Part shown: in pieces, positions 38,622-47,819 of the stretch
Layout: the number at the start of each line of letters is the position of its first letter
Numbering within the stretch: the first letter of the stretch is position 1
Assembly (NCBI GenBank): GCA_029260755.1
Contig: JAJDCQ010000233.1
Location: 1 to 51,992, forward strand
Reading direction: 5' to 3'
Origin: Planctomycetota bacterium
Lineage (GTDB): Bacteria > Planctomycetota > J058 > JAJDCQ01
DNA length: 51,992 nucleotides
Notes under the pieces: generated by a model
Told to the model about the DNA's origin: nothing
The model's input: the letters and a program-made list of their open reading frames with translations, nothing else
Database searches by the model: none
Made by a program: the position numbers and the translations under genes

Positions 38622-39785
38622 CTATCGTTCGAAGATCGGGAGGTAGCGATACGGGATCTGGAGGATCACGCAGGCCATCGCCGTCGCGTAGTTCGGTCCG
38701 ACCAGGTCCTGCCACTTCCCGTCGGGGTGCTGCCCCTTGAGGATCTCGTCCCGGACCCGGGGGTACCAGCGCTCCCAGTAACGGCCGCCCGCCTGGAAGA
38801 ACGCCTGGATCGCGTAGTAGTGGCCGTAGAAGTAGTCGAAGGTGCGGTTCATGTCCGCCGCGGGCGGCCAGTTCCGCTGGCTGAAGAGGTACTCGAGCCC
38901 GCCCTGGACCTCGGGGGCGTCGTACTCGCCCGCGCCGTAGAGGGCCGTCACGCCCGCGCTCGTGAGCGCGAACGAGGTCCGCGACGGACGGAACGGCTGG
39001 TTCTCGAACACCTGATACCAGAACCCGCCCTTGAAGTTGGGGTAGGGGTAGTCGCGGATGTAGGAGCCCTTGACGTACTTCACCGCCTTGTCGATCGACT
39101 CGCGCGGCACCTTGATCCCGACGTTACGCGCGGCGCGGAGCGCCTGGACCTGACAGACGGTGATCGAGATGTCGGAGTCCTTCGCGCCGGGCAGATACCG
39201 CCAGCCGCCCTGCTCGTTCTGGGCGTCGACGACGAGCTTCGCCGCCTGGCGGAGCTTCTCGCGCACCCGCGGGCTCGGCGCCATCCCGTAGACCTCGGCG
39301 AGGAAGAGCGTCGCGAAGGCGTGGCTGTACATCCGGGAGCTGTCGTTGGTGACGAAGCCGTCGTTCTGGACGCACTTGAGGACGAAGTCGACCGCCTTCC
39401 CCACGTGCCTCCCGTAGCGGCCGCGGCCGGGGACGCTCCCGTTGCTGAGGAACGCCATCCCCGCGAGCGAGGTCACGCCGACGTGCTGGCCGTAGTGGTG
39501 GAGGTAGGTCTGGTTGACCTTGCGACCGATCCCGTCCTTGAAGCTGCCGTCGGGCTCCTGCGTGCTCGCGAGGTAGTCGAGGCCGCGGATGATCGCCCGC
39601 TCGGTGCGCGGCGTGATCTCGGGCGCGGTCGGCCGGCCGCCGTCGCCGCCCGCCGAGGCGGGCAGGAACACGGCCGTCCCGACGATCAACGCGAGCGTCG
39701 CGGCGAGCAGGCCGGTCCCCCGACGGGCGGGGCGTCTCGGCGTGACTTCGGTCGGAGACCTCATGGTTCGGCTCTTCGCTCTCAT
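38622..39785 (-). CDS. Secreted prenyltransferase/squalene-oxidase-repeat (alpha/alpha toroid) protein 2
   Basis: 387 aa, paralogue of the toroid at 30869. Signal peptide (LLAATLALIVGTAVFLPASA) up to about residue 45, then helical repeats: IIRGLDYLASTQEPDGSF, GVTSLAGMAFLSNGSVPG, SHAFATLFLAEVYGMA, GGWRYLPGAKDSD, QVQALRAARNVGIKVP and FALTSAGVTALYGAGEYDAP. No DxDD or other cyclase acid motif was seen. Two starts are possible, 39785 (8 nt after the PQQ gene) and 39764; the second has a better purine run upstream. The operon position suggests co-secretion with the PQQ-type propeller. Confidence 0.9.
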   Translation of the reverse strand: MRAKSRTMRSPTEVTPRRPARRGTGLLAATLALIVGTAVFLPASAGGDGGRPTAPEITPRTERAIIRGLDYLASTQEPDGSFKDGIGRKVNQTYLHHYGQHVGVTSLAGMAFLSNGSVPGRGRYGRHVGKAVDFVLKCVQNDGFVTNDSSRMYSHAFATLFLAEVYGMAPSPRVREKLRQAAKLVVDAQNEQGGWRYLPGAKDSDISITVCQVQALRAARNVGIKVPRESIDKAVKYVKGSYIRDYPYPNFKGGFWYQVFENQPFRPSRTSFALTSAGVTALYGAGEYDAPEVQGGLEYLFSQRNWPPAADMNRTFDYFYGHYYAIQAFFQAGGRYWERWYPRVRDEILKGQHPDGKWQDLVGPNYATAMACVILQIPYRYLPIFER

Positions 39786-39793
39786 CGGGTCGA

Positions 39794-42022
39794 CTAGAAC
39801 TTCCGGCGGCTCGGCTTGCGCTTCTCTTGGTCGCGCTCGTCGCCATCCTTGCCGGACTTGCCCTTCGTGGCGGCGCGGTTCTCGTAGACGTGGATCCGGG
39901 ACGGCGCGGCGATCAGCACCTGGTCACCCCAGGCGAAGACGTTGCCGCCGTTGCTGTGGCCGTTGAACGTGTTCGAGAGCGCGCTCACGCTGCCCGTCTC
40001 GACCTCGACCGAGAGGAGGCGGTGGCGCAGCGGGATCACCGCGTCGCGCCCGGCGATGACGCCCCGGCCGCTGACGACCTCGGTCCGCGCGTAGGGCAGA
40101 TCCTTGAGGTCGCTCTCCCAGACCCTCTTGCCCGTCCGCGCGTCGCGGGCGACGACCATCCGGTTGCCCGCGAGGACGACCTTCCCGTCGGCGGCGCCGA
40201 CGAGGTACTGGAGATCGTCGCGATGCTCCTTCCAGATCACCGCGCCGCGCTCGGCGTCGAGGCCGTAGTAGAAGTTGCTGTCGAGCGGCGTGATCACCAG
40301 GACCGAGCCGGTGCCGTCGTCGCTCTCGACGAGGACCGGCGGGCAGTTCCGCCAGCCGATGTCCCGCTCGCGGGGGTAGTAGCCCTGCGCCGCCTGGACC
40401 TCGATCTGCTCGTACTCGGTCATCCACTTGATCCGGCCGGTCCGCGCCTCGAGGGCGACGACCGCGCCGAACGAGGTCACGTGGAAGACGGTGTCGTTGC
40501 CGGCAACGACCGGCGAGCAGAGCGGCTCGATCGCGTGCTCGCCGAACATCGTCTGCTCGACCTGCCCCGAGCAGAGCCAGGTCATCCACTTCGGCTCGCC
40601 GGTGCGCGCGTCGAACGCGGCCACCCACGACTGGACGAATCCGCGGACGAGGAACGCCGAGGCGTAGAGGGTGCCGCGCCGGGCGGCCGGCGGCGTCGGG
40701 AACGACGCGACCTGGAGCGGGGTCTCCTCGAGCGTCTCGCTGTGGTCCCAGAGGCGCTTCCAGGTGCGGCCGTCGAAGCCGACGAGCTTGCGGACGGGGA
40801 TCTTCACCTTGATCGGGATGCCCCGCCAGTACTCCTCGTTCGCGACCCGCTGCACGAACGGCGCCGAGAAGACGCCGCGGTGACTCGTCCCGCCGTAGAT
40901 GACCCGGTCGTTGGTCTCCTCGTAGTGGACCGTCGGGCGGACATCGAGACCGTTGCGGAAGAGCGGCTTGCCGCTCGCGAGGTCGTAGATCGCGAGCTTG
41001 TCGGCCGCGGCCAGGGCGAGGCGACCCTCTGCGACGACCGGGTAGTGCGGCGAGATGTTCGACGCGCGCGCGCCGCCGATCGGCCCGAGGCCGAACGCCT
41101 GCGGGTTGCGCGGGGTCCGGCCCGGGACGACGCGGCCGGCGGCCGCCTGATCCCAGAGGTGGATCCCGAGCTCGATCGCGCGACCGACGGCGCCGCCGGC
41201 GGTGCCGAGCGCGCCGCGCTCGGCCGTCTCGCCGGTCCGCGCGCGCTCGGCCTCGACCGCGATCGCCTGGAGCAACAGATCCTCGCCGCGGACGATCCGT
41301 CCGTCGAGGTCGAGGCGCGCCTCGGGGTCGAAGAGGCGGATCTCGTCGAGCAGCTTGCGGAGCCGGTCGACCCGTCCGATCAGGGCGCAGCAGACGGCCG
41401 CCTTCGCCCGGACGATGTTCTCGCGCCCCGTCGGGTCGCGGTGCTGCCGGAGGAGACGCCAGTAGCGGTCGAGCGCCGCGGCGATCTCGCCCTCGGCGAA
41501 GTCGAGGTCGCCCGCCCGCTCGAGCGCCCGCGGCGCGTCGGTGGCGAGGAAGCAGTCCTCGTAGATCGCATCGAGCTGGGGGGCGGGGTCGTCGGTGAGG
41601 AGCGCCTTCTGGATTCGATCGGTGACCCAGGCGTCGCTCGTCTTGCGATAGACGACGCGGGCCTCCTTCGGCAGGACGCGAAGACGACCGCGGACCCAGC
41701 CGCTGACGCCGACGTGGCGACCGGGGGCGACCGGGGTCACCCGGTTGCCCTCGTTGGGATCGGCCGTCGCGTTCGCCTCGAGGATGTCCTTGTAGACGGC
41801 GAGCGCCTGCTCCCACTCGGCGCGGGCCTCGTGGCGCTTCGCCTCCGCGAGGCGCACCTCGAGGATCGCGTCGACCGGATAGGAGATCCGGTTCTTCGCC
41901 CGGCCGTCGGCGCGCGCGCCGACCGAGACCGCCGCGAGGCCGACCCCGCCTGCGACCACGAAGGCGAGTCCGACGCGGACGCCGACTCCCCTCGACCTGT
42001 CCTGACGCGACGAGAGCAACAT
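39794..42022 (-). CDS. Secreted PQQ-binding-like beta-propeller protein
   Basis: 742 aa from ATG 42022, which follows GGAGGGGAT. Signal peptide or anchor at about 15-38 (VGLAFVVAGGVGLAAVSVGARA). Residues about 50-290 are helical and TPR-like (EARAEWEQALAVYKDILEAN). From about 310 a beta-propeller with PQQ-type blade motifs follows (FDARTGEPKWMTWL, LEARTGRIKWMTEY, LDAERGAVIWKEH, RDARTGKRVWESDL). The last 20 residues are Lys/Arg/Asp-rich. Proteins of this shape are common in planctomycete genomes and usually lack quinoprotein catalytic residues. It is the first gene of the five-gene run; its promoter region is 42023-42337. Confidence 0.88.
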   Translation of the reverse strand: MLLSSRQDRSRGVGVRVGLAFVVAGGVGLAAVSVGARADGRAKNRISYPVDAILEVRLAEAKRHEARAEWEQALAVYKDILEANATADPNEGNRVTPVAPGRHVGVSGWVRGRLRVLPKEARVVYRKTSDAWVTDRIQKALLTDDPAPQLDAIYEDCFLATDAPRALERAGDLDFAEGEIAAALDRYWRLLRQHRDPTGRENIVRAKAAVCCALIGRVDRLRKLLDEIRLFDPEARLDLDGRIVRGEDLLLQAIAVEAERARTGETAERGALGTAGGAVGRAIELGIHLWDQAAAGRVVPGRTPRNPQAFGLGPIGGARASNISPHYPVVAEGRLALAAADKLAIYDLASGKPLFRNGLDVRPTVHYEETNDRVIYGGTSHRGVFSAPFVQRVANEEYWRGIPIKVKIPVRKLVGFDGRTWKRLWDHSETLEETPLQVASFPTPPAARRGTLYASAFLVRGFVQSWVAAFDARTGEPKWMTWLCSGQVEQTMFGEHAIEPLCSPVVAGNDTVFHVTSFGAVVALEARTGRIKWMTEYEQIEVQAAQGYYPRERDIGWRNCPPVLVESDDGTGSVLVITPLDSNFYYGLDAERGAVIWKEHRDDLQYLVGAADGKVVLAGNRMVVARDARTGKRVWESDLKDLPYARTEVVSGRGVIAGRDAVIPLRHRLLSVEVETGSVSALSNTFNGHSNGGNVFAWGDQVLIAAPSRIHVYENRAATKGKSGKDGDERDQEKRKPSRRKF

Positions 42023-42337
42023 ATCCCCTCCGTCGAGAGCGCCGCGTGCCACGCACGATCTCGACTACCGACCGATGTATGAGACGCGATGGACGTCCCC
42101 ACGGATCCGGCCGGCCCGCGATGGTGCGAAAAAGAACCGCCCCCGACTCGTTAGGGTGCGGTCAGGAGGCGCTCCCTCCCAGCTACATCCTTATACGGTA
42201 CTGAGGGGCTCTCCGTCAGGCGACGGAGGGGGGGTCTGGCATTCCTCGTTGGGAGCCAAGGCCTTACCTCGAAAACGGCGAGCGCCCGGGAGACCCCGGG
42301 CGCTCGTTCGTAAGTCGGTCCGCGACAAGCCGGAACG
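42023..42337. other. 315-bp intergenic region before the five-gene run
   Basis: Holds the terminator of the dikinase-like gene (42280-42305), a small hairpin CTCCGTC-AGGC-GACGGAG on the plus strand near 42210-42230, and a TATAAG box on the minus strand (42195-42190) that could be the -10 for the PQQ gene, with a poor -35. Other bases show no coding or RNA signal that I recognise. Confidence 0.45.
42280..42305 (-). terminator. Rho-independent terminator of the dikinase-like gene
   Basis: Perfect 11-bp stem GAGCGCCCGGG/CCCGGGCGCTC with a 4-nt loop, 33 nt beyond the stop at 42338. On the minus strand it is followed by GCCGTTTTCG, a short T-run. Confidence 0.8.
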
Positions 42338-45274
42338 CTAGTCGATCCAGGGCCGCGCCTGCTTGATGACCAGGCGGTTGTCGACCGTGACCTTGAACTC
42401 GATGTCCATCGCGAAGGTCGGGTCGTTCTCGCGGTCGTAGACGCGGGCGAAGTGGCTCTGGATCCGCTCCATGTACTGGACGAGCTCGTTGGTCTGAGCC
42501 TCGGTCATGATCGTCGCCTGCCCCTCCGGCAGCAGCGTGCTGTGCCGGATGAACTGGATCTCGTACTCGCCCCGCGGGCCGAGGCGCGCGACGAGGAACT
42601 CGTCGGGGGTGACGCCGGCGTCGGGGTTGGTGACGAGGCTCTCGCCCGCCTGGACGTTGACGTAGAAGCCTGGCCAGTTCGGATCGTAGATGTTCTTCGT
42701 GACGGCCACGCCGTTGGCGATCTCGTCGTCGAAGTTCGGGTGGGCCGCGATGCCCATCGCCGCCTGGTCGTGCGGGATCCGGTAGAAGTCCCGCTCCTCG
42801 AACGCGCGGTAGTTCCAGAGGCTCGCCCACACCTGACGGACGGTCTTCTGGATGTGACCCTCGTCGGCCCGGTGGGTCTTGCTGTCGTAGAGACCGGCGC
42901 CGTTGAACCCCTCGAGGTCCTCGTTGTTCGTGCTCGACCGCAGCCGGATCGGCTGGTCCGGGCCGAACCTGGCGATGAAGTCCTGGTGCATCCGCTCGAG
43001 CTTGGCGAGCACGTCGGGCGGCATCGTCGACTTGCTCTCCTTCTTGATGACCTTCCGGAACTCCTTGAGGCGGTCCTCCCGGATCGCGGGATCGGCGCGG
43101 AAGTCGGGCGCCGCGGCCATCTTGTTCGTCTCTTCGTAGAGATCGATCTGACCGTCGCCGTCCCCGTCGAAGGCCGCGTCACCCTCGCCGACCGGGCGCT
43201 CGTTGAACCTCATGAACGCGTCGTAGAAGGCGAACGGAACCGCGAACCCATCGGGAACGACGCCCTCGGGGAGGATGTCGCGCAGCTCGCCGAGGTTCGC
43301 GGCCTTCGCGCCGACGCTCCTCGTGTCGCCGTTGCCGATGTCGCCGAGGTTGGCGACCTCGTTCACGTCGAGGTCGCGAGTCGGGATCTGCTCCTCGGTC
43401 GGCCGGAGCGCCTCGAGGAACTCCTCGACCTCGGCCTGGGTCGCCTCCTCGACGGTGAAGTCGTCGGGCGCGACGACGTAGTGGACCCACTTGCCGACGA
43501 GCGGCGCGATCCGCTCGTGGGTCGAGGCGTTCTTGATGTAGGCGTTCGGCGTGTCGTTCTGCTTCGCCTTGAGGTTGATGTGACTGAGCGGCGTCTGGGG
43601 CACCTCGGTCATGACGCCGGCCACGTGCGACAGGTCGTTCGGCAGGTTCTTGAAGATGACGATGTCGCGCACCGACGGCGGCCGCGGGTCGGCCTCGTCG
43701 ACGACCCGGAGCAGGCCGTAGCCCTCGCCCAGGTTGAGCGGGCTGTAGGTGACGTTCCCGAAGAGCTCCTCGGTGCCGATCACCTTGATCCGGCGGCGGT
43801 CGAACTCCTCGCGGGTCTGCGCATGGAGCGCCTTCTGCGTCTCGCTGGCCGGATGGTAGTAGATCTTCTCGCTCGCGAACGGCATCCCCGCGACGACCTG
43901 GTGGTAGGGGATGTCGACGTGATGCACCTTCACGGGATCGGTCGGCCAGAACTCGACCGTGTAGATGCCCTTCCCCGTGTCGGGGTGCTCGAACGCGTCG
44001 TGGGCGATGATGGAGCCCGCGATGAACTGCCGGTTGTCCGTGAAGTAGGTGAGCTGGTTGAAGCGCCGCAGCGACAGGGTCAGGCCGAGCCCGCGCGAGG
44101 CGAAGTCGTAGTGGAACTCGAACTCGTTCGTGTTGATGAAGTAGAGCTGCGGCGAGTCGCTCCCGACGCCGGTGACGAGGAACTTCACCTCGCGCACGCC
44201 CATGGCGCCCGGGACGTTGTCGCGCCGACTCATCCCCTCGAACACCTCGCGGCTCGGGATCTCCGTCGCGAACTCGGGGATCTCGGCCGGCGGCGGCGGA
44301 GGCGGCGGCTCCTCGCCGGCCTCGGGCGTGATCGTGAGGCCCCAGCCGCGGATGACGCCCTGGTCCTGGAACGCGTGGTCGTGGACGGCGAGCGTCCAGG
44401 TGCCCTTCGCCTCCTTGCCGGCGAACGCGGCGAGGTCGTCGACGGGCGTGAGGTCGGCCGGGAACGCGCCGACGATGTCGTCGGCGCTCCGACCGGCCCG
44501 GTCGTGCAGGCGGACGCTCGTGCCGTCGGGCGCGGTCAGGGTGACGGTCAGGTCGCCCCGCCAGGTGTGCTGGATGTCGACGTTCGTGGCGAGCGACTCG
44601 ATCGTCCCCTCGTCGGTCACCTCGATCGTGGAGATCGCGTCGGCGTGGTCGCGGATCGGGACGTCGGGCTCCTCGTCCTTCGCGACGACGATCGGGTCGG
44701 GCGTCGTCACGGCCGGACGACGCGCGATCCGCGGCGGGAGGACGTCGCGGAGCGAGCGGCCGCGTGGAGCGAAGCCGCGCGGCGTGGCGCCCGGATCGAC
44801 GCGCGGCGCCGGCGCGCCGAAGCCGGCGTGCGCCGCGTTCGGACGGCCGCGCTCGGCGAGGGTCCGGCCCCCGATCCGAAGCTGACCACGGGCGAGGCCG
44901 CTGTCGGGGTTCACGACGAAGCGCGCGGTGCCCGAGGTCGGGGCGGCGTCCTCCTCGAGGAGCCTTCGAACGCGCGAGCTCGCGCCGACCACGCCGGCGA
45001 GCTCGGCGACGATCACGCCGCCCTGGGCGCGGCCGTTCCCGCGCAGAACCACATCGGCGCGGCCGGCGCCCAGGACGTGGGTGTGGGTGACCGCGTAGGA
45101 GCCGTCATCGCGAGCGACGAGCTCGAGCACGATCGGCACCTGGCCCGATCCATCGGGTGCGGGCCCGACGAGGTGGTAGGTGCCCGAGAGATCGGGGCCG
45201 TCGGCGTTGGCGGCGCTCACTCCAATGAGCGCGGCGAGCAGACAGACGGCGAGCGCGGCGATCGTACGATTCAT
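42338..45274 (-). CDS. Secreted P-domain protein with a glucan-water-dikinase-like phosphohistidine and ATP-grasp module
   Basis: 978 aa from ATG 45274 (GGGGGAGAGG upstream). Signal peptide 1-24, a beta domain (27-130) and a proprotein-convertase P-domain (about 205-316, TWRGDLTVTLTAPDGT and GTWTLAVHDHAFQDQG), then a Pro hinge. A middle domain (340-540) of no known family follows. At 558-575 TPLSHINLKAKQN (H565) resembles the LSHVSVRARN phosphohistidine motif of plant glucan water dikinases. The C-terminus (about 650-978) is a PPDK-type ATP-grasp: GAKAANLGEL, RLRSSTNNEDLEGFNGAG and VIKQARPW. An EF-hand loop DGDGDGQIDLYE (703-714) is inserted. The order histidine domain then ATP-grasp is that of GWD/PWD. 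An ATP-using domain behind a signal peptide is unexpected; substrate unknown. Confidence 0.82.
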   Translation of the reverse strand: MNRTIAALAVCLLAALIGVSAANADGPDLSGTYHLVGPAPDGSGQVPIVLELVARDDGSYAVTHTHVLGAGRADVVLRGNGRAQGGVIVAELAGVVGASSRVRRLLEEDAAPTSGTARFVVNPDSGLARGQLRIGGRTLAERGRPNAAHAGFGAPAPRVDPGATPRGFAPRGRSLRDVLPPRIARRPAVTTPDPIVVAKDEEPDVPIRDHADAISTIEVTDEGTIESLATNVDIQHTWRGDLTVTLTAPDGTSVRLHDRAGRSADDIVGAFPADLTPVDDLAAFAGKEAKGTWTLAVHDHAFQDQGVIRGWGLTITPEAGEEPPPPPPPAEIPEFATEIPSREVFEGMSRRDNVPGAMGVREVKFLVTGVGSDSPQLYFINTNEFEFHYDFASRGLGLTLSLRRFNQLTYFTDNRQFIAGSIIAHDAFEHPDTGKGIYTVEFWPTDPVKVHHVDIPYHQVVAGMPFASEKIYYHPASETQKALHAQTREEFDRRRIKVIGTEELFGNVTYSPLNLGEGYGLLRVVDEADPRPPSVRDIVIFKNLPNDLSHVAGVMTEVPQTPLSHINLKAKQNDTPNAYIKNASTHERIAPLVGKWVHYVVAPDDFTVEEATQAEVEEFLEALRPTEEQIPTRDLDVNEVANLGDIGNGDTRSVGAKAANLGELRDILPEGVVPDGFAVPFAFYDAFMRFNERPVGEGDAAFDGDGDGQIDLYEETNKMAAAPDFRADPAIREDRLKEFRKVIKKESKSTMPPDVLAKLERMHQDFIARFGPDQPIRLRSSTNNEDLEGFNGAGLYDSKTHRADEGHIQKTVRQVWASLWNYRAFEERDFYRIPHDQAAMGIAAHPNFDDEIANGVAVTKNIYDPNWPGFYVNVQAGESLVTNPDAGVTPDEFLVARLGPRGEYEIQFIRHSTLLPEGQATIMTEAQTNELVQYMERIQSHFARVYDRENDPTFAMDIEFKVTVDNRLVIKQARPWID

Positions 45275-45559
45275 GGTGGCCTCTCCCCCCGGAGCGGGTT
45301 CTACGAAGGCATTCATCGTGTCACGGCCGTCCTGACGTCGCAAACGCCCGGCCGATGACACACGACGACGTAACTCTTTGAGCCGCCACTCCGGCACCCG
45401 AATCGTCTCGGGGCGCGCCGCCCCGACGGATCCCACGACGGTCTCATCGAGGTGGCGCAGGCACCCGTTCGGTGGCGTGCTCTCCCCAGGGATCCGCCCT
45501 CGTCTAAACGGATGCGGGACTTACGCCCGGGCATGGTGATTGCCATGGCGTCGCCCGAC
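45275..45559. other. 285-bp divergent intergenic region
   Basis: Lies between the dikinase-like gene (minus) and the first tail-anchored kinase (plus). There is an inverted pair TGTCACGG/GATGACACACG near 45317-45352, and several ATG codons on the plus strand (45533, 45545, 45560) in the kinase frame. No promoter with a good spacing was found. I see no other gene. Confidence 0.4.
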
Positions 45560-46636
45560 ATGACCATGACCGAGATCGACCTGGAGAACTCGCTTCACCC
45601 CTCGACCACGACCGGACGACCGCCGTCGTCGGAACCGGCCCGCCCCGACCCGCCGGACGGGGCCGAGAACACGTTGATCGCCACGGAGTCCCTCACCCCC
45701 CGCCGCCCGCGCGCCAGGACGGACCCTCCGGCGGCGCGGCTCGGGGGCTGGACGCTCGGGCGCTTCCTCGGAGCCGGCTCGACCGCGTCCGTCTTCGAGG
45801 CGACCCACCCGCGGACGGGCCAGCGCGCCGCGGTCAAGGTGCTCGGAGAGGAGCACGACGCGCGCTTCGAGCGAGAGATCGCCGCCCACGCCCGGCTCGG
45901 CCGCCACGACCGCGTCGTCGCCCTCCTCGACAGCGGAATCGAACGCGTCGGCGGCCGCCCCGTCCACTGGCTCGCCTTCGAGCTCGCCTCGGATGGGACG
46001 CTCCGCGACCTGCTCCGCCGCGAGGGCCGACTGCCGCCGAGGCGGGTCCTCCCGATCGTCCGCGACCTCGCCGACGGCCTCGCTGCCCTTCACGCCGAGG
46101 GCCTGGTCCACCGCGATCTCAAGCCCGAGAACGTGCTCCTGGACGAGACGGGGGCGCGTCTGACCGACCTCGGCCTGATCGGCTGCGATCGGCGGATCGA
46201 AGGTCAGTCGCTCACCGTCGCCGGAGCGTTCGTCGGAACGGTCGCCTACGCGTCCCCGGAGCAGGTCGAGGGACGCCGGGCGAGCGAGGCCTCCGATCTC
46301 TGGTCGCTCGGCGTGATCGCGTTCGAGCTGCTCACGGGCAAGAGCCCCTTCGCCCGGGCCAACCCGTTCGCGACCGCCGTCGCCGTCGCGCGTGGCGAGC
46401 TCCCCCTCGAGGCCACGACGCGGCGCTGGCGGACCGTGCTGCGTCCGCTCCTCGCCCTCGACCCGGCCGAACGCGGAAGCGCCCCCTCGCTCCGTGAATC
46501 GCTCGACGGCTCGACCCACGGAGGACTGAACGACGCCGGCGAGGCGTTCGACCAAGACGAGGCGACGAACCTCGCGCTCGCCGCGCTGATTGCCGGCTCG
46601 GTGGTGATGTTCGCCCTCCTGATCGCCAACCTCTGA
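45560..46636 (+). CDS. Tail-anchored Ser/Thr protein kinase 1 (DLG variant)
   Basis: 358 aa. The start at 45560 is chosen because MTMTEIDLENSLH aligns with the opening of the next gene (MTKTIESLHNSLH); starts at 45452, 45533 and 45545 stay open. After a disordered N-terminus, the kinase domain runs from about 63 to 330: GAGSTASVFE, AAVKVL (K93), VHRDLKPENVLL (D186), LTDLGLIG (D203) and YASPEQVEG. The DFG phenylalanine is leucine, which is tolerated in some kinases. The last 20 residues are one hydrophobic helix (LAALIAGSVVMFALLIANL) ending the protein, so it is a C-terminally anchored cytoplasmic kinase with no outside domain. Tandem paralogue of the next gene. Confidence 0.9.
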   Translation: MTMTEIDLENSLHPSTTTGRPPSSEPARPDPPDGAENTLIATESLTPRRPRARTDPPAARLGGWTLGRFLGAGSTASVFEATHPRTGQRAAVKVLGEEHDARFEREIAAHARLGRHDRVVALLDSGIERVGGRPVHWLAFELASDGTLRDLLRREGRLPPRRVLPIVRDLADGLAALHAEGLVHRDLKPENVLLDETGARLTDLGLIGCDRRIEGQSLTVAGAFVGTVAYASPEQVEGRRASEASDLWSLGVIAFELLTGKSPFARANPFATAVAVARGELPLEATTRRWRTVLRPLLALDPAERGSAPSLRESLDGSTHGGLNDAGEAFDQDEATNLALAALIAGSVVMFALLIANL

Positions 46637-46706
46637 CCGGCCGGGCACGCCGTTTCCTGGCTGCCGCCCGACCCGCGCGGTACGCCGGTTGCATTCTCCG
46701 AGCGGC

Positions 46707-47816
46707 ATGACCAAGACGATCGAGAGCCTCCACAACTCCCTCCACCAGACCGAGCGCCCGAAGGCCGCGGCCCGCATCGCGACGCCCGAGCGCGACGAGT
46801 CCGGCTCGCACGCCTGGAACACGCTCCTGACCGCGTCGACCCGCGAGCTCGAGCTGCGCCGGCGGCGCGTCGAGAGGAGCAAGGGGGCGCCCGCCGAGAC
46901 GATCGCCTCCTGGCGGATCGGCTCGTTCCTGGGCGCCGGCGCCACGGCGGTCGTCTACGAGGCGACCCACACCAAGACCGGCCAGCGCGTCGCCCTCAAG
47001 ATCCTCGAGGGCGAGCACCGTGAGCGCTTCGAGCGAGAGATCGCCGCCCACCAGAAGCTCGGCGTCCACGACCGGGTCGTCGGGCTCCTCGACTACGGGA
47101 CCGAACGGCTCGGCGGCTGGCGCGACGTCCACTGGCTCGCCTACGAGCTCGTCTCGGGAGGGACGCTCCGCGACCTCCTCCGCAGCCACGGACGGGTGGA
47201 GCCCGAGCTCGCCCACGCGATCGTCCGCAACATCGCGGAAGGGCTCGAGGCGCTCCACGACCACGGGCTGATCCACCGCGACCTCAAGCCCGAGAACATC
47301 CTCCTGGACGAAGGCGGCGCCCGCCTGACCGACCTCGGCCTCATCGGGAGCGAGCAGAGGATCGACATGCAGTCGCTCACCGTCGCCGGAGCGTTCGTCG
47401 GCACCGTCGCCTACGCATCCCCCGAGCAGATCGAAGGGCAGAAGGCCCGTCGGGCGGCGGATCTTTGGGCGCTCGGCGTGATCGCGTTCGAGCTCCTCTC
47501 GGGGAAGAGCCCCTTCGCCCGAGGAAACCCGTTCGCGACCGCCGTCGCCGTCTCCAAGCGCCAGATCGCCCTCGGCGTCGCCCCCAGATCCTGGCGGTCG
47601 CTCCTCGAGCGCCTGCTGTCGACGGCCCCGAGCGATCGAGGCACCGCCGCGTCGGCGGTGCTGGCGCTCGACATGCTTCGCGCGGAGGTCGAGAAGCGAG
47701 GGGCCGGAGGAACGGAGAGCGAGCTGGTGATCGACGGGGACCTGGTTCTCTTCGTCGGCGGGATGATGTTCCTCGCCATGGTCGGAGTGCTGACCGTGCT
47801 GGCGTTCGCGTCGTAG
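46707..47816 (+). CDS. Tail-anchored Ser/Thr protein kinase 2 (DLG variant)
   Basis: 369 aa, tandem paralogue of kinase 1 with 70 bp between them. Same layout: disordered N-terminus, kinase motifs GAGATAVVYE, VALKIL, IHRDLKPENILL, LTDLGLIG, YASPEQIEG and the shared block ELLSGKSPFARGNPFATAVAV, then a C-terminal TM (VLFVGGMMFLAMVGVLTVLAF). ATG at 46707 with a weak GAGCGG upstream. The duplicated pair may form a heteromer or have divided substrates. The gene is followed 4 bp after its stop by the first CCG array. No phosphatase, FHA protein or other obvious target is next to it. Confidence 0.9.
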   Translation: MTKTIESLHNSLHQTERPKAAARIATPERDESGSHAWNTLLTASTRELELRRRRVERSKGAPAETIASWRIGSFLGAGATAVVYEATHTKTGQRVALKILEGEHRERFEREIAAHQKLGVHDRVVGLLDYGTERLGGWRDVHWLAYELVSGGTLRDLLRSHGRVEPELAHAIVRNIAEGLEALHDHGLIHRDLKPENILLDEGGARLTDLGLIGSEQRIDMQSLTVAGAFVGTVAYASPEQIEGQKARRAADLWALGVIAFELLSGKSPFARGNPFATAVAVSKRQIALGVAPRSWRSLLERLLSTAPSDRGTAASAVLALDMLRAEVEKRGAGGTESELVIDGDLVLFVGGMMFLAMVGVLTVLAFAS

Positions 47817-47819
47817 CGC

